A stretch of DNA of 64,000 nucleotides from Flavobacteriales bacterium (lineage in GTDB: Bacteria > Bacteroidota > Bacteroidia > Flavobacteriales_E > Vicingaceae): the NCBI GenBank assembly GCA_002401955.1, contig NVUQ01000010.1, positions 1 through 64,000 on the forward strand, given 5' to 3'. Below the pieces are notes generated by a model. The model was not told the origin of the DNA and ran no database searches. It saw only the letters and a list, made by a program, of their open reading frames with translations. This document shows positions 41,978 to 52,913 of the stretch, piece by piece. The position numbers and the translations under genes were made by a program. The stretch's first letter is position 1; each line of letters begins with the position of its first letter.

Positions 41978-42552
41978 GCCAAAAGCTGAAAAGTCATTCT
42001 ATGAATACTAGTTGTTCCAATATTGGCAATTGCTCCTCGATGTGCTTTTGTTGGATAGCCTTTGTTTTTATTCCAAGCATACTCAGGATGTTTTTCATGG
42101 GCGGCAAACATAAAATCATCACGATACGTTTTAGCTAAAATAGATGCGGCAGCAATAGATAAGAATTTAGCATCTCCTTTTATAATACATTCATGAGGAA
42201 TGTTGGGGTAGGGAGTAAAACGATTTCCATCAATTAATAACAATTCTGGAGTTGTATTTAATTGGTTAACAGCTCTGTGCATGGCTAAAAAAGAGGCGTT
42301 AAGAATATTTATTTCATCAATTTCTACATTATCAACTATTCCAACTGCAAAAGCAATGGCTTCTTTTTCGATTTCAATTCGTAATAACTCTCTTTTCTTT
42401 TCTGATATTTGTTTAGAATCGTTTAAGATTTTGTTTTTGTAATCTGGAGGTAAAATAACTGCAGCAGCATAAACTGGACCAGCCAAACAGCCTCTTCCAG
42501 CCTCATCGCAACCAGCTTCAATAGTGTTTTTTTTATAGTAGGATTTTAGCAT
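41968..42552 (-). CDS. rnhB: Ribonuclease HII
   Basis: The 194-residue enzyme removes RNA from RNA-DNA hybrids. The catalytic acids are visible: Asp16 and Glu17 (GCDEAGRG), Asp108 (LLIDGN) and Asp128 (IKGDAKF). The length is normal. The stop codon is part of the heptamer array downstream. Confidence 0.95.
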   Translation of the reverse strand: MLKSYYKKNTIEAGCDEAGRGCLAGPVYAAAVILPPDYKNKILNDSKQISEKKRELLRIEIEKEAIAFAVGIVDNVEIDEINILNASFLAMHRAVNQLNTTPELLLIDGNRFTPYPNIPHECIIKGDAKFLSIAAASILAKTYRDDFMFAAHEKHPEYAWNKNKGYPTKAHRGAIANIGTTSIHRMTFQLLAKE

Positions 42553-42608
42553 TTATTCTAGTTTGAAAAGTAGTAAAGTTGAAAAGTAGTAAAGTTTATA
42601 AAATTGCA

Positions 42609-43866
<1,258 letters not shown>

Positions 43867-43910
43867 TGGCTAATTTTATTGCGAATGTAATAATATTGAA
43901 TTAGATAAGT

Positions 43911-43918
43911 TATTTTTG
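43911..43918 (+). promoter_or_regulatory. Possible Bacteroidota -7 element before the flippase gene
   Basis: TATTTTTG fits the TAnnTTTG -7 consensus of Bacteroidota sigma factors and lies 17 bp before the GTG start, which would leave a very short leader. A TTG lies upstream but at short spacing. Confidence 0.3.
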
Positions 43919-43935
43919 TTCAAAATCAATTCTTA

Positions 43936-45381
43936 GTGCAAAGAAAATTCATAACCAATTTAGCCCTGCTATTATTTCTTAATTTTTTAATTAAACCATT
44001 TTGGTTGTTTGGAATTGATAGAACTGTTCAGAATTCAGTTTTAGCTGAAGATTATGGTATTTATTTTACGTTATTCAATTTTTCGATGCTATTTAACATA
44101 TTATTAGATGTTGGTATTACCAATTTTAATAATAAGAATATAGCTCAGCATAAGCAATTGCTCACAAAGTATCTGACGGGAATCGTAGCTTTTAAATTTG
44201 TGTTAGCTGGGGTTTATTTCATTATAACTTTTGTTGCAGGTTATATTTCTGGTTATGACTCACAAAGGTTTTATATGCTATTGTTTTTAGCAATAAATCA
44301 ATTTTTAATATCATTTGTACAGTATTTAAGATCAAACATAGCTGGCTTACAGTTGTTTGCTTTAGATAGTTTATTGTCTGTATTGGATAAATCCTTATTG
44401 ATAATTTTTTGTTTAATCTTATTTAAGGGGAACTTGGTTGATCCAGAAATTGAATTGATGCATTTTGTTTATGCACAAACATTAGCTTATTCTATTACTC
44501 TTGTTGTCGTTTTTGGAGCAGTTTTATCAAAATCTAAACAATTTAAACTGAAGCTGAATAGGCCTTTTTCGATAATGATATTAAAGCAAACTTACCCTTA
44601 TGCTTTATTGGTATTAACTATGACTTTTTACTACAGGGTAGATGCTATTATGTTAGACATGATGTTAGATGATGGAGAGATTCAAGCTGCAATTTATGCT
44701 CAAGCATATCGTTTAATGGATGCGTCAAATCAAATTGGAGTGTTGTTCGCGGCATTATTGCTTCCAATGTTTGCAAACATGATTAAATATAACAAGAAGT
44801 TAGATGACTTAGTAAAATTATCATTTAGTTTAATCTTTTTACCCGCAATTGTTGTTGCAATTTTTTCTTTCTCATTTTCAAATGAAATCATGGAATTAAT
44901 GTATAATTCAAACATTAAAGATTCAGCTAGGGTTCTTAGTATGCTTATGTTTTGTTTTGTTGCAATTGCATCTACCTATATTTTTGGAACCTTGTTAACG
45001 GCTAATGGAAGTTTAAAAACGTTAAATAAACTAGCAATAGGAGGTATGTTACTAAATTTAGTACTCAATTTCATTTTAATACCTCAGTTTAAAGCAGAGG
45101 GGTCAGCAATAGCAAGTTTGGTTACTCAGACTTTAATCGTTGTAGCCCAAGTTTTTATTGTTAAAAAAGTATTTAATTTTAAAGTGAATTATAAATTTAT
45201 TGGATCAATAATTTTATATGTTATAATGTTAATAGTGTTGGTTTATGGAATAGAGATTTATGTTTCTAGCTTTTTAATTCAGTTGATAACTTTTGTTTTG
45301 GCTTCAATAATATTAGCACTTTTAATGAGAATAGTTAATTTTAAAAAAATGGCTCAAATCCTTGTTGATAGGGAAATCTAA
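43936..45381 (+). CDS. Polysaccharide flippase (Wzx/MATE-type)
   Basis: The 481-residue protein is hydrophobic throughout with about 12-14 membrane helices and the start KPFWLFGIDRTVQNSVLAED typical of flavobacterial oligosaccharide flippases. It would move lipid-linked glycan units across the inner membrane. The start codon is GTG at 43936. The genes following it on the same strand (chain-length regulators and a polymerase/ligase) complete the pathway. Confidence 0.85.
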   Translation: MQRKFITNLALLLFLNFLIKPFWLFGIDRTVQNSVLAEDYGIYFTLFNFSMLFNILLDVGITNFNNKNIAQHKQLLTKYLTGIVAFKFVLAGVYFIITFVAGYISGYDSQRFYMLLFLAINQFLISFVQYLRSNIAGLQLFALDSLLSVLDKSLLIIFCLILFKGNLVDPEIELMHFVYAQTLAYSITLVVVFGAVLSKSKQFKLKLNRPFSIMILKQTYPYALLVLTMTFYYRVDAIMLDMMLDDGEIQAAIYAQAYRLMDASNQIGVLFAALLLPMFANMIKYNKKLDDLVKLSFSLIFLPAIVVAIFSFSFSNEIMELMYNSNIKDSARVLSMLMFCFVAIASTYIFGTLLTANGSLKTLNKLAIGGMLLNLVLNFILIPQFKAEGSAIASLVTQTLIVVAQVFIVKKVFNFKVNYKFIGSIILYVIMLIVLVYGIEIYVSSFLIQLITFVLASIILALLMRIVNFKKMAQILVDREI

Positions 45382-45461
45382 ACATTCCAATAAAAATAGG
45401 TATTTTTACCGCTCTCTAAAAAAAAAGAAAACAGAATGTGATATAATATGTCACTACAATT

Positions 45462-46484
45462 ATGGAAAGTAACAACGGAAATATAACAGATTTAAACTCA
45501 GAGAATTTAGTTGTGTTTTTTTATAAGTGGAGAAAGCCACTTCTTGTTTTATCCGCAGTAGCATTTGTAATTTCAGTTATTGTTTCGTTCTGCATTAAAG
45601 AAAAGTATAAATCTTCTGTAATTCTATATCCTACCGTTACAAGTTCTATTTCTAAAGCATTAATTGCAGAAAACTATAATGGAAAAGATGATATCTTAAA
45701 GTTTGGTGAAAAAGAAGAAGCAGAACAGATGCTCCAGATTTTAAATTCCGATGAGATTAGAAATAGAATTATAGAAAAATATAATTTAATGCAGCATTAT
45801 AATATTGATGAAAACCATCAGTATAAAAAAACAAAATTGCAAAACATATATGCATCAAACATATGTGTAGATATGACTCGTTTTATGGCTGTAGAGATAG
45901 AAGTATTAGATTATGATGCAGATACTGCCGCATTGATTGCTAATGATATTGCTGAGTTATTAGATACTGTGAAAAACAGAATGCGCCATGTAATTGCCCA
46001 GCAAGCATTTTTAATTGTAGATCAAAAATACAATGATCAAAAAAATTATGTTCAAGGTTTAGAAGATTCATTAACAAGCTTACGTCAATTAGGAGTTATC
46101 GATTATGAATCGCAAGCTGAAAGAATTACAGAACAGCTTTCTATTGCAATTTTACAAGGAAAAAACAATGCAATTAAAGCTTTGGAAGAAAAGCTAAATG
46201 TGCTTGTAAAGTATGGTGGTGCTTATATTTCTATTAGAGATCAATTAGAGTATGAAAAAAAGCAATTAACGTTTATTCATTCCAAGTATGAAGAAGCAAA
46301 AGTAGATGCAGAGAGTAATTTACAGCATAAATTTATTGTAAATAACGCTTATAAAGCTGAAAAGAGTAGTTATCCATTAAAGTGGTTAATTGTACTGGTT
46401 TCAACTATCGGAACTTTTTTAATGACCTTAATGGCATTATTGTTTATGGAAAGTTTTAAGAATGCAAAAAACAGTTTAAAATGA
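45462..46484 (+). CDS. Wzz/chain-length-determinant-like protein 1
   Basis: The 340-residue protein has two membrane helices (about 30-50 and 305-328) around a coiled periplasmic region, the layout of polysaccharide co-polymerases. KWRKPLLVLSAVAFVISVIV and PLKWLIVLVSTIGTFLMTLM mark the two helices; the SYPLKW motif sits before the second, like the proline-rich motif of Wzz. Its stop overlaps the next start by 4 bp (ATGA). Confidence 0.82.
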   Translation: MESNNGNITDLNSENLVVFFYKWRKPLLVLSAVAFVISVIVSFCIKEKYKSSVILYPTVTSSISKALIAENYNGKDDILKFGEKEEAEQMLQILNSDEIRNRIIEKYNLMQHYNIDENHQYKKTKLQNIYASNICVDMTRFMAVEIEVLDYDADTAALIANDIAELLDTVKNRMRHVIAQQAFLIVDQKYNDQKNYVQGLEDSLTSLRQLGVIDYESQAERITEQLSIAILQGKNNAIKALEEKLNVLVKYGGAYISIRDQLEYEKKQLTFIHSKYEEAKVDAESNLQHKFIVNNAYKAEKSSYPLKWLIVLVSTIGTFLMTLMALLFMESFKNAKNSLK

Positions 46485-47353
46485 TTGATTTAAAAAATAT
46501 AAATAACAACCTATTCAATATGGCACTTAAAAATTTTAAGTTGCTTGTAATTATTGGAATTGTAGCTGGTATTTTATCTGTAGTTTTTTCTTCGCCAACA
46601 TTTATACCTCCTAAGTATAAATCTACAGCTATTGTTTATCCATCTAATTTAGGGGAGTATTCAGAAGAGAGTCCTATTGAACAGATGTTACAATGGTTTG
46701 ATTCTAGAACAGTTAAGGATTTGGTTATTGAAGAAAATAATTTACCAGAACATTATGAGATAAGTAAAGATGATCCATTGTACGCTTATTATATGATGGC
46801 AGAATACAATGAGAACATTACTATTTCTGAAACAAAGTATGAATCTGCAGAAATTATAGTACTAGATACTGAACCTCAAGTTGCTGCTGATATTGTAAAT
46901 TCTATAATAAAAAACTTTAACAAAGTAATTAGTGATGTTCATAAACATAGGGCAACAGAAGATTTAAAAACAGCTACTGAAAAACTAAACAGAGTAAAAA
47001 GTGAATTGGATTCGGTTGTTATAAACCTTAATAGAATGGAGGGGCTTGATGATAGCCACCAGTCGTTAAAATTAAAAGTAAATATTGCAGATAAAAGTTC
47101 GAGTTATATATTGTATAACCAAAGGGCAACCGACCTTAATACAATATACTATGAATATAAACAAGATTATAATGATATTTTAAATCAAAAGGAAAGGGTG
47201 ATGACTTATACAAATGTGGTTAGTTCTCCTCAGGTTCCTGTAAAAAAAGTATATCCTGTAAGATGGGTAATCGTTATACTTTCTATCCTTGGTGCTGTAG
47301 CATTTACTTTTATTTTACTTCTTTTTTCAGTTCAGCTAAAAAGCGAAAAGTAA
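46481..47353 (+). CDS. Wzz/chain-length-determinant-like protein 2
   Basis: The 290-residue protein has the same layout as its neighbour: helix (FKLLVIIGIVAGILSVVFSS), periplasmic coiled region, VYPVRWVIVILSILGAVAFT. The paired genes may form one hetero-oligomer. It is followed 1 bp later by the polymerase/ligase gene. Confidence 0.82.
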   Translation: MIDLKNINNNLFNMALKNFKLLVIIGIVAGILSVVFSSPTFIPPKYKSTAIVYPSNLGEYSEESPIEQMLQWFDSRTVKDLVIEENNLPEHYEISKDDPLYAYYMMAEYNENITISETKYESAEIIVLDTEPQVAADIVNSIIKNFNKVISDVHKHRATEDLKTATEKLNRVKSELDSVVINLNRMEGLDDSHQSLKLKVNIADKSSSYILYNQRATDLNTIYYEYKQDYNDILNQKERVMTYTNVVSSPQVPVKKVYPVRWVIVILSILGAVAFTFILLLFSVQLKSEK

Positions 47354-47354
47354 G

Positions 47355-48791
47355 GTGTTTAAAGCACTACAAACATATTGGGTTTATTTAATTAGCTTCA
47401 TTTTTATTGCTTTAAACAGCTGGCTGGTTATTCAAGAATTTTATTACTTAGCCATACTTCCTTGTGTACTTGCGTTAGTCTTTATGGCTTTTTTTAAGCT
47501 AGATAAATTAATGTGGTTTATTGTGTTCTCTACACCACTTTCTATTAATTTAGAGGAATTAACTATTGGAGGGGTAGGTATGTATCTCCCTACTGAGCCA
47601 TTGATGTTTGGTGTGATGTTACTCTTCTTTTTTAAATTAATTCATGAAAAAAAGTTTGATTCAAAAATTATAAAACACCCAATTACATTGGCTATTCTTG
47701 TTAACATTGTGTGGGTAGCAATAACATCTCTTACTTCAGAAATGCCTATTGTTTCTTTAAAATTCTTATTGGCTAGGATATGGTTTGTTGTATGTTTTTA
47801 CTTTATAATGACACAATTGTTTACTGAAAAAAGAAATTATAAAAAGTTTTTATGGGCGTACATTATATCATTAACAGGAATAATAATTTATGCTGTTATT
47901 CACTTATCGATGTATGATTTTGCTCATAAACCAGCTCATTCAGTTATGAACCCCTTTTTTAAAGACCATACTTCTTATGGAGCTATTTTAGCAATGTATT
48001 TCCCTATGCTATTTATTTTTTTTAATAAAAGAAATACACCTACTATTAGAATAGTAGCAATGTTTTTAATTGCTGTTTTTGCAATAGGCATTGTGTTGTC
48101 TTATACGCGTGCTGCGTGGGTAAGCTTGGCTGGAGCTTTAGTATTGTATTTCATTTATAAATATAAAGTAAAGCTAAAAGTACTAATGACAATAGGGATT
48201 TCATTTTTTATTATCTTAGGATTAAGTTGGAATACTTTGGTTATAAATATGGGGAAAAATAATCAAGAATCTTCTGATAAATTATCTGAACATGTTGAAT
48301 CTATTTCTAATGTTTCTTCTGATGCATCAAATCTTGAACGTTTAAATAGATGGAGTTCTGCTTGGCGAATGTTTCAAGAAAGGCCATTTTTTGGTTGGGG
48401 TCCAGGAACTTATATGTTTCAATATGCTCCATTTCAAATGTCGGATGAACAAACCATTATTAGTACCAATAGTGGAGATATGGGAAATGCTCATAGTGAA
48501 TATATTGGTCCTTTAGCAGAATCTGGTTTGTTAGGTATGCTAACTTTCTTGGTATTAATTGTTGTTGTTTTTTATAGGGGTTCTCTATTGTACCATAAAT
48601 TGCCTAAAGGAGAGCTTAAAACTGTTGTTTTGCTTAGTTTGTTAAGCTTATTTACATACGTAACGCACGGTTTGCTAAATAATTATTTAGATACCGATAA
48701 AGCATCGGTTCCATTCTGGGGTTTTATTGCAATTATTGTTGCGATAGATGTTTATCACAGTAAGGAATTACTTAATTCTAAGACAGAGTAG
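47355..48791 (+). CDS. O-antigen ligase/polymerase family protein
   Basis: The 478-residue membrane protein has about 11 helices and the Wzy_C/WaaL region in the C-terminal half: FGWGPGTYMFQYAP, then NAHSEYIGPLAESGLLGMLT. It either polymerises the glycan or joins it to lipid A core. The start codon is GTG. The 3' end overlaps the convergent SpoIIE gene by 24 bp. Confidence 0.85.
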   Translation: MFKALQTYWVYLISFIFIALNSWLVIQEFYYLAILPCVLALVFMAFFKLDKLMWFIVFSTPLSINLEELTIGGVGMYLPTEPLMFGVMLLFFFKLIHEKKFDSKIIKHPITLAILVNIVWVAITSLTSEMPIVSLKFLLARIWFVVCFYFIMTQLFTEKRNYKKFLWAYIISLTGIIIYAVIHLSMYDFAHKPAHSVMNPFFKDHTSYGAILAMYFPMLFIFFNKRNTPTIRIVAMFLIAVFAIGIVLSYTRAAWVSLAGALVLYFIYKYKVKLKVLMTIGISFFIILGLSWNTLVINMGKNNQESSDKLSEHVESISNVSSDASNLERLNRWSSAWRMFQERPFFGWGPGTYMFQYAPFQMSDEQTIISTNSGDMGNAHSEYIGPLAESGLLGMLTFLVLIVVVFYRGSLLYHKLPKGELKTVVLLSLLSLFTYVTHGLLNNYLDTDKASVPFWGFIAIIVAIDVYHSKELLNSKTE

Positions 48792-49982
48792 GGCAATATC
48801 ATCCTTATACTCTACTTCTTTTTTATACTCATTCAATTGATTGTTGATAGATTGAATAATATTGGTAGCAGACTCTTCTTTGTTTAAAAGCAGTAATTTT
48901 TCTAAGTTTTTCATTCCAAATTCCTCGTTGTTTGGATTAGGCTGTTCCACCACACCATCAGTATAGCATGCTATAATAGAATCTTTTGGAATGGTAATGT
49001 TTTTTTCTGTTACAGAGGGTAAGTTGTCAAACATACCAAGAACAGTACAACCATCAATTAAATGTTTAATATGATTATTTACTAATAATATTGGAGGGTT
49101 ATGGCCTGCATTAATGTATTGAAGATTACGAGTTTGTAGATTGTATTTACCTATAAAGGCAGTAATAAATTTTTCTCTATTTGCATTAGCTAAAATATTT
49201 TTATTTAGCTCAATCACCAATTCAGATAATGATGAAGTTCTTTTAATTAATGCTCTTAAACTTGCTTGAAAATTAGACATTAACAAAGCTGCAGGAACTC
49301 CTTTCCCAGAAACATCAGCAATACAAAAAGCTATTTCATCTCTATTTAGTAAAATAAAATCATAGTAATCTCCTCCAACTAAATGATGGGGGTTGTAACT
49401 TGCCGAAACCTCAATTTCATCATTATTAGGAAGGTTTTTAGGAAATAACATCATTTGCATTTCTGATGCTAACTCCATTTCTTTTTTAATAACAATTTGG
49501 TTTAAGTTTTCTTTGTAAAGCCTTTTATTCTCAACTGCAACAATAATAATGTTGGTTAGTGTTTGTATAAAAGTAAGGTGTTTAATGATGGGACTAACTT
49601 CTATTTTTTCTCCATCAAAATCACCTAATAGCAAATAAGCTAAAGGTTCTGATTTATGAAAAACAGGAACAATTACATCAAAAGGTTTTAGTTTGTTATT
49701 AAGATCATTTGAAAGAACTTCTATTTCTTTTATATTTAATAGCTCAGTTTTAACATCAATATGATTGCAATCTGTTCCTATACTTAGTTCTTTAGACCAT
49801 TCTTTTCTGTTAAAGCTAAAAAGTAAGATTTTTCCAATTTTTAATTCATTTACTAAAACAGTCTTGTACAAAGCCAATAATTCATCTTTAGATAAATTAT
49901 TATTAATTCCTTTAGTAACTTCAAGTAGTGTGTCTAGCTTGAGTTTTCCAAGTTCTAATCTTTTTTTTAATTGTTGGCTCAT
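48768..49982 (-). CDS. Cytosolic GAF-like/SpoIIE phosphatase
   Basis: The 404-residue protein has an N-terminal GAF-like sensor part (residues about 15-160) and a C-terminal SpoIIE/PP2C phosphatase (ASEMQMMLFPKNLPNNDEIE, GGDYYDFILL, FCIADVSGKGVPAALLMSNF, CYTDGVVEQPN). It probably controls an anti-sigma-antagonist-type switch; no partner gene is nearby. It is the third SpoIIE protein in this window. Confidence 0.85.
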   Translation of the reverse strand: MSQQLKKRLELGKLKLDTLLEVTKGINNNLSKDELLALYKTVLVNELKIGKILLFSFNRKEWSKELSIGTDCNHIDVKTELLNIKEIEVLSNDLNNKLKPFDVIVPVFHKSEPLAYLLLGDFDGEKIEVSPIIKHLTFIQTLTNIIIVAVENKRLYKENLNQIVIKKEMELASEMQMMLFPKNLPNNDEIEVSASYNPHHLVGGDYYDFILLNRDEIAFCIADVSGKGVPAALLMSNFQASLRALIKRTSSLSELVIELNKNILANANREKFITAFIGKYNLQTRNLQYINAGHNPPILLVNNHIKHLIDGCTVLGMFDNLPSVTEKNITIPKDSIIACYTDGVVEQPNPNNEEFGMKNLEKLLLLNKEESATNIIQSINNQLNEYKKEVEYKDDIALLCLRIK

Positions 49983-50055
49983 TTATCTAAAAAAACTTCA
50001 TCTAAGATAAAAGGATTTTGTTGAAAGACGAACTAATTCAGCTGTTTTTTAACGC

Positions 50056-50083
50056 AAAAAACCGTTTTACAAAGAGTAACGGC
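50056..50083 (-). terminator. Terminator after the lpx-efp operon
   Basis: On the minus strand GCCGTTACTC and GTAAAACGGTTTTTTG form a short GC stem (CCGTT/AACGG) followed by six T residues, 22 bp after the efp stop. Confidence 0.7.
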
Positions 50084-50104
50084 TTAAATCTATAATTGGA
50101 TGTT

Positions 50105-50671
50105 TTACACTTTTACCCTTTCAGAATAATCTCCAGAAGTAGTACTAATTTTAATATGATCACCTTCGTTAATGAATAAAGGAACTTTTACTTCTGCTCC
50201 AGTTTCAACAGTCGCTGGTTTAAAAGCATTAGTTGCAGTGTTGCCTTTTTCGCCTGGTTCAGTATAAGTTATCTCTAAAACTATAGAGGCTGGTAATTCG
50301 CAAATTAATGCGGTTTCATTGTCAGCATCAAAAACAATTTCAGCATTGTTTCCTTCTTTTAAGAATTGAGGAGCGTTAATTATTTTTTCATCAATAAAAG
50401 TTTGCTCATAACTCTCGTTATTCATAAAATGATAGATGGTATCTTCTTTATATAAAAATTGGTAAGTTCTTCGTTCAACTCTAACATTATCTAATTTATG
50501 ACCAGAAGTAAAAGTATTGTCAATTACTTTTCCTGTTTCTACATTTTTTAATGTGGTTCTAATAAAAGCTGGTCCTTTACCAGGCTTTACATGTTGAAAG
50601 TCAACAATAGTATAAATACCGTGATTGTATCTTATACATAATCCTTTTTTAATTTCTGATGTACCTACCAT
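50105..50671 (-). CDS. efp: Elongation factor P
   Basis: The 188-residue protein relieves ribosome stalling at polyproline. It has the three-beta-barrel layout with HVKPGKGPAFIRTTLKN, where Lys32 is the tip residue that may be modified, and the C-terminal signature TYTEPGEKGNTATNAFKPAT. It is the last gene of the lpx operon, 10 bp after lpxA. Confidence 0.95.
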   Translation of the reverse strand: MVGTSEIKKGLCIRYNHGIYTIVDFQHVKPGKGPAFIRTTLKNVETGKVIDNTFTSGHKLDNVRVERRTYQFLYKEDTIYHFMNNESYEQTFIDEKIINAPQFLKEGNNAEIVFDADNETALICELPASIVLEITYTEPGEKGNTATNAFKPATVETGAEVKVPLFINEGDHIKISTTSGDYSERVKV

Positions 50672-50681
50672 TTTTTATTTT

Positions 50682-51467
50682 TTAATTTAGAGGCCCTCTA
50701 ATAATTCCTTTTGTAGAGTTTTCTATAAAATTTAAGATAATTTCTTTTTCTTGTGATTTTGGAGCCTCTTGTTCTATTACTTTTACAGCATTAGAAACAT
50801 TTAAACCTCTTGTGTAAATATTTCTATAAATATCTTCAATTTGAATTACTGCGTCAGTAGAAAACCCTCTTCTTCTTAATCCTACAGAGTTTACTCCTGC
50901 AAAAGTTAAAGGTGCTCTTGCAGCTTTAATGTAAGGAGGAACATTTTTTCTAACATTAGATCCTGAAGCAATAAAAGAATGCTCACCAATGTGTACAAAT
51001 TGTTGAACTCCAACTACTCCTTCAATAATAACAAAATCTCCCAAGGTTACATGTCCGGCAAGATTTACACAGTTGGCTAAAATACAGTTGTTGCCAACAA
51101 TACAATCATGAGCAACATGAACATAAGCCATTAGCAGACAGTTTTTTCCAACAACAGTTTTGTTCCTATCAGATGTCCCTCTGTTTATGGTTACATACTC
51201 TCTAATGATAGAATTGTCTCCAATTTCTGCAGTTGTTACTTCTTCGTCAAATTTTAAATCTTGAGGAATAGCAGAAATAACTGATCCTGGAAAAATTTTA
51301 CAGTTTTTTCCAATTCTTGCGCCATTAAAAATAGTAACATTTGGTCCAATCCAAGTACCGTCTCCAATAACAACATCTTTATAAATTGTGGTAAATGAAT
51401 CTATAACAACATCTTTTCCAATCTTGGCATCTGGATGAATATTTGTCATGGGGAATTTTTCAATCAT
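50682..51467 (-). CDS. lpxA: UDP-N-acetylglucosamine O-acyltransferase
   Basis: The 261-residue protein performs the first step of lipid A synthesis (acyl-ACP transfer to UDP-GlcNAc). Hexapeptide repeats of a left-handed beta-helix run through most of it, with the LpxA-type catalytic His in MAYVHVAHDCIVG and the C-terminal RRRGFSTDAVIQIEDIYR helix region. It follows lpxC-fabZ by 30 bp. Confidence 0.95.
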   Translation of the reverse strand: MIEKFPMTNIHPDAKIGKDVVIDSFTTIYKDVVIGDGTWIGPNVTIFNGARIGKNCKIFPGSVISAIPQDLKFDEEVTTAEIGDNSIIREYVTINRGTSDRNKTVVGKNCLLMAYVHVAHDCIVGNNCILANCVNLAGHVTLGDFVIIEGVVGVQQFVHIGEHSFIASGSNVRKNVPPYIKAARAPLTFAGVNSVGLRRRGFSTDAVIQIEDIYRNIYTRGLNVSNAVKVIEQEAPKSQEKEIILNFIENSTKGIIRGPLN

Positions 51468-51497
51468 ATCAATTCAATTTCAGCTAAATTAATTTTA

Positions 51498-52910
51498 TTA
51501 AACAGTTTCTGTAGCTTTTTCAGTTTTTTTTTCTTTTACTATTTGTGCCATTAATTCAGCTTCCACACAAACATTGCCATTTACATAACCTTTTCCACCC
51601 ATATGGCAAATACCTCTTCTAATAGGAGTTAACAATTCTAAATGGAACACAATAGTATCTCCAGGTATCACTTTTCTTTTGAATTTAACATTGTCAATTT
51701 TCATAAAATAAGTCATGTAATTCTCAGGATCTGGTAAGTTTTTCAAAACCATAATTCCACCACATTGTGCCATGGCCTCTACTTGTAATACACCTGGCAT
51801 TACAGGGTTTCCTGGGAAATGCCCCATGAATTGTGGCTCGTTTTGGGTAATATTTTTAACCCCAACAATGTGATTTTCAGAAACTTCCATTATTTTATCA
51901 ATTAATAAAAAAGGATAACGATGTGGAAGTAGTTTCTCGATATCATTAATATCGAAAACAGGTTCTTTAGTCAAATCAACTTTAGGACCTTGTTTTAATG
52001 TTCTTTTTATTTCTTTTTTAATGATTTTAGCAAAATCAACATTTCCTTTATGGCCTGGCCTTGCTGCTAGTATGTGACCTTTAATTGGTCTTCCCACTAA
52101 AGCTAAATCACCAATTATGTCTAATAATTTATGTCTTGCAGGTTCGTTTTGATAGTGTAATTTAAGGTTGTTTAAAACACCTGTTTCTTCTATTTTAATG
52201 TGTGGTTTTCCTAATAAATCAGCTATTTCATCTAATTTTTCTTGAGGTAATGGCTTGTCAACTAAAACAATCGCATTATCTAAATCACCACCTTTAATTA
52301 ATCCATTTTTAGCAAGAATTTCTAATTCTCTTAAAAATACAAAAGTTCTACATTTTGAAATTTCCGTTTCAAACTCACCAACATGATACATGTGAGCATG
52401 TTGTGTGCCTAATATTGGAGAATTGTAATCTACCATTACAGTTAAACGAAACTCATCTTGAGGAACCAATAACATTTCAGTTTGCCTTTCACGATCTTCG
52501 TAGGTAAGGTTTTCTGTAACAACAAAATATTTTTTGTCAGCTTCCTGCTCTATAATTCCAACTTGATTGATTGCTTCAACAAAAGGAAAAGCACTTCCGT
52601 CCATTATTGGTACTTCAGGTCCATCTAATTGAATTAATGCGTTATCAATTCCCATGCCTGATAATGCAGCTAATATATGTTCTGTTGTGTGAACTCGTAC
52701 ACCATTTTTTTCTAATGTGGTACTTCTTGAAGTATCAACAACTAAATCTGCATCTGCATTAATAATAGGCTCTCCTTCAACATCAACTCGTTGAAATTTA
52801 AAACCATGATTTTCTGCCGCAGGATTAACTGTTAATGTTGCTTTTTCACCTGTATGTAAACCAATACCTATTACAGAAAAAGGTGATTTAATGGTTTTTT
52901 GTTTAGACAT
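51498..52910 (-). CDS. lpxC/fabZ: Bifunctional LpxC-FabZ fusion
   Basis: The 470-residue protein joins UDP-3-O-acyl-N-acetylglucosamine deacetylase (residues about 1-300; zinc ligands His78, His260 and Asp264) to 3-hydroxyacyl-ACP dehydratase (about 318-465; LLPHRYPFLLIDKI, catalytic His364 in GHFPGNP and Glu378). This fusion is typical of Bacteroidota and links lipid A synthesis to fatty acid elongation in one chain. It starts 3 bp after lpxD. Confidence 0.96.
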   Translation of the reverse strand: MSKQKTIKSPFSVIGIGLHTGEKATLTVNPAAENHGFKFQRVDVEGEPIINADADLVVDTSRSTTLEKNGVRVHTTEHILAALSGMGIDNALIQLDGPEVPIMDGSAFPFVEAINQVGIIEQEADKKYFVVTENLTYEDRERQTEMLLVPQDEFRLTVMVDYNSPILGTQHAHMYHVGEFETEISKCRTFVFLRELEILAKNGLIKGGDLDNAIVLVDKPLPQEKLDEIADLLGKPHIKIEETGVLNNLKLHYQNEPARHKLLDIIGDLALVGRPIKGHILAARPGHKGNVDFAKIIKKEIKRTLKQGPKVDLTKEPVFDINDIEKLLPHRYPFLLIDKIMEVSENHIVGVKNITQNEPQFMGHFPGNPVMPGVLQVEAMAQCGGIMVLKNLPDPENYMTYFMKIDNVKFKRKVIPGDTIVFHLELLTPIRRGICHMGGKGYVNGNVCVEAELMAQIVKEKKTEKATETV

Positions 52911-52913
52911 ATT

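Noticed and set aside
41577-41978. 133-residue plus-strand frame of LYSLLFT repeats
   Set aside because: It is only the translation of the heptamer array; any frame without stop words stays open, and there is no start context or non-repeat body.
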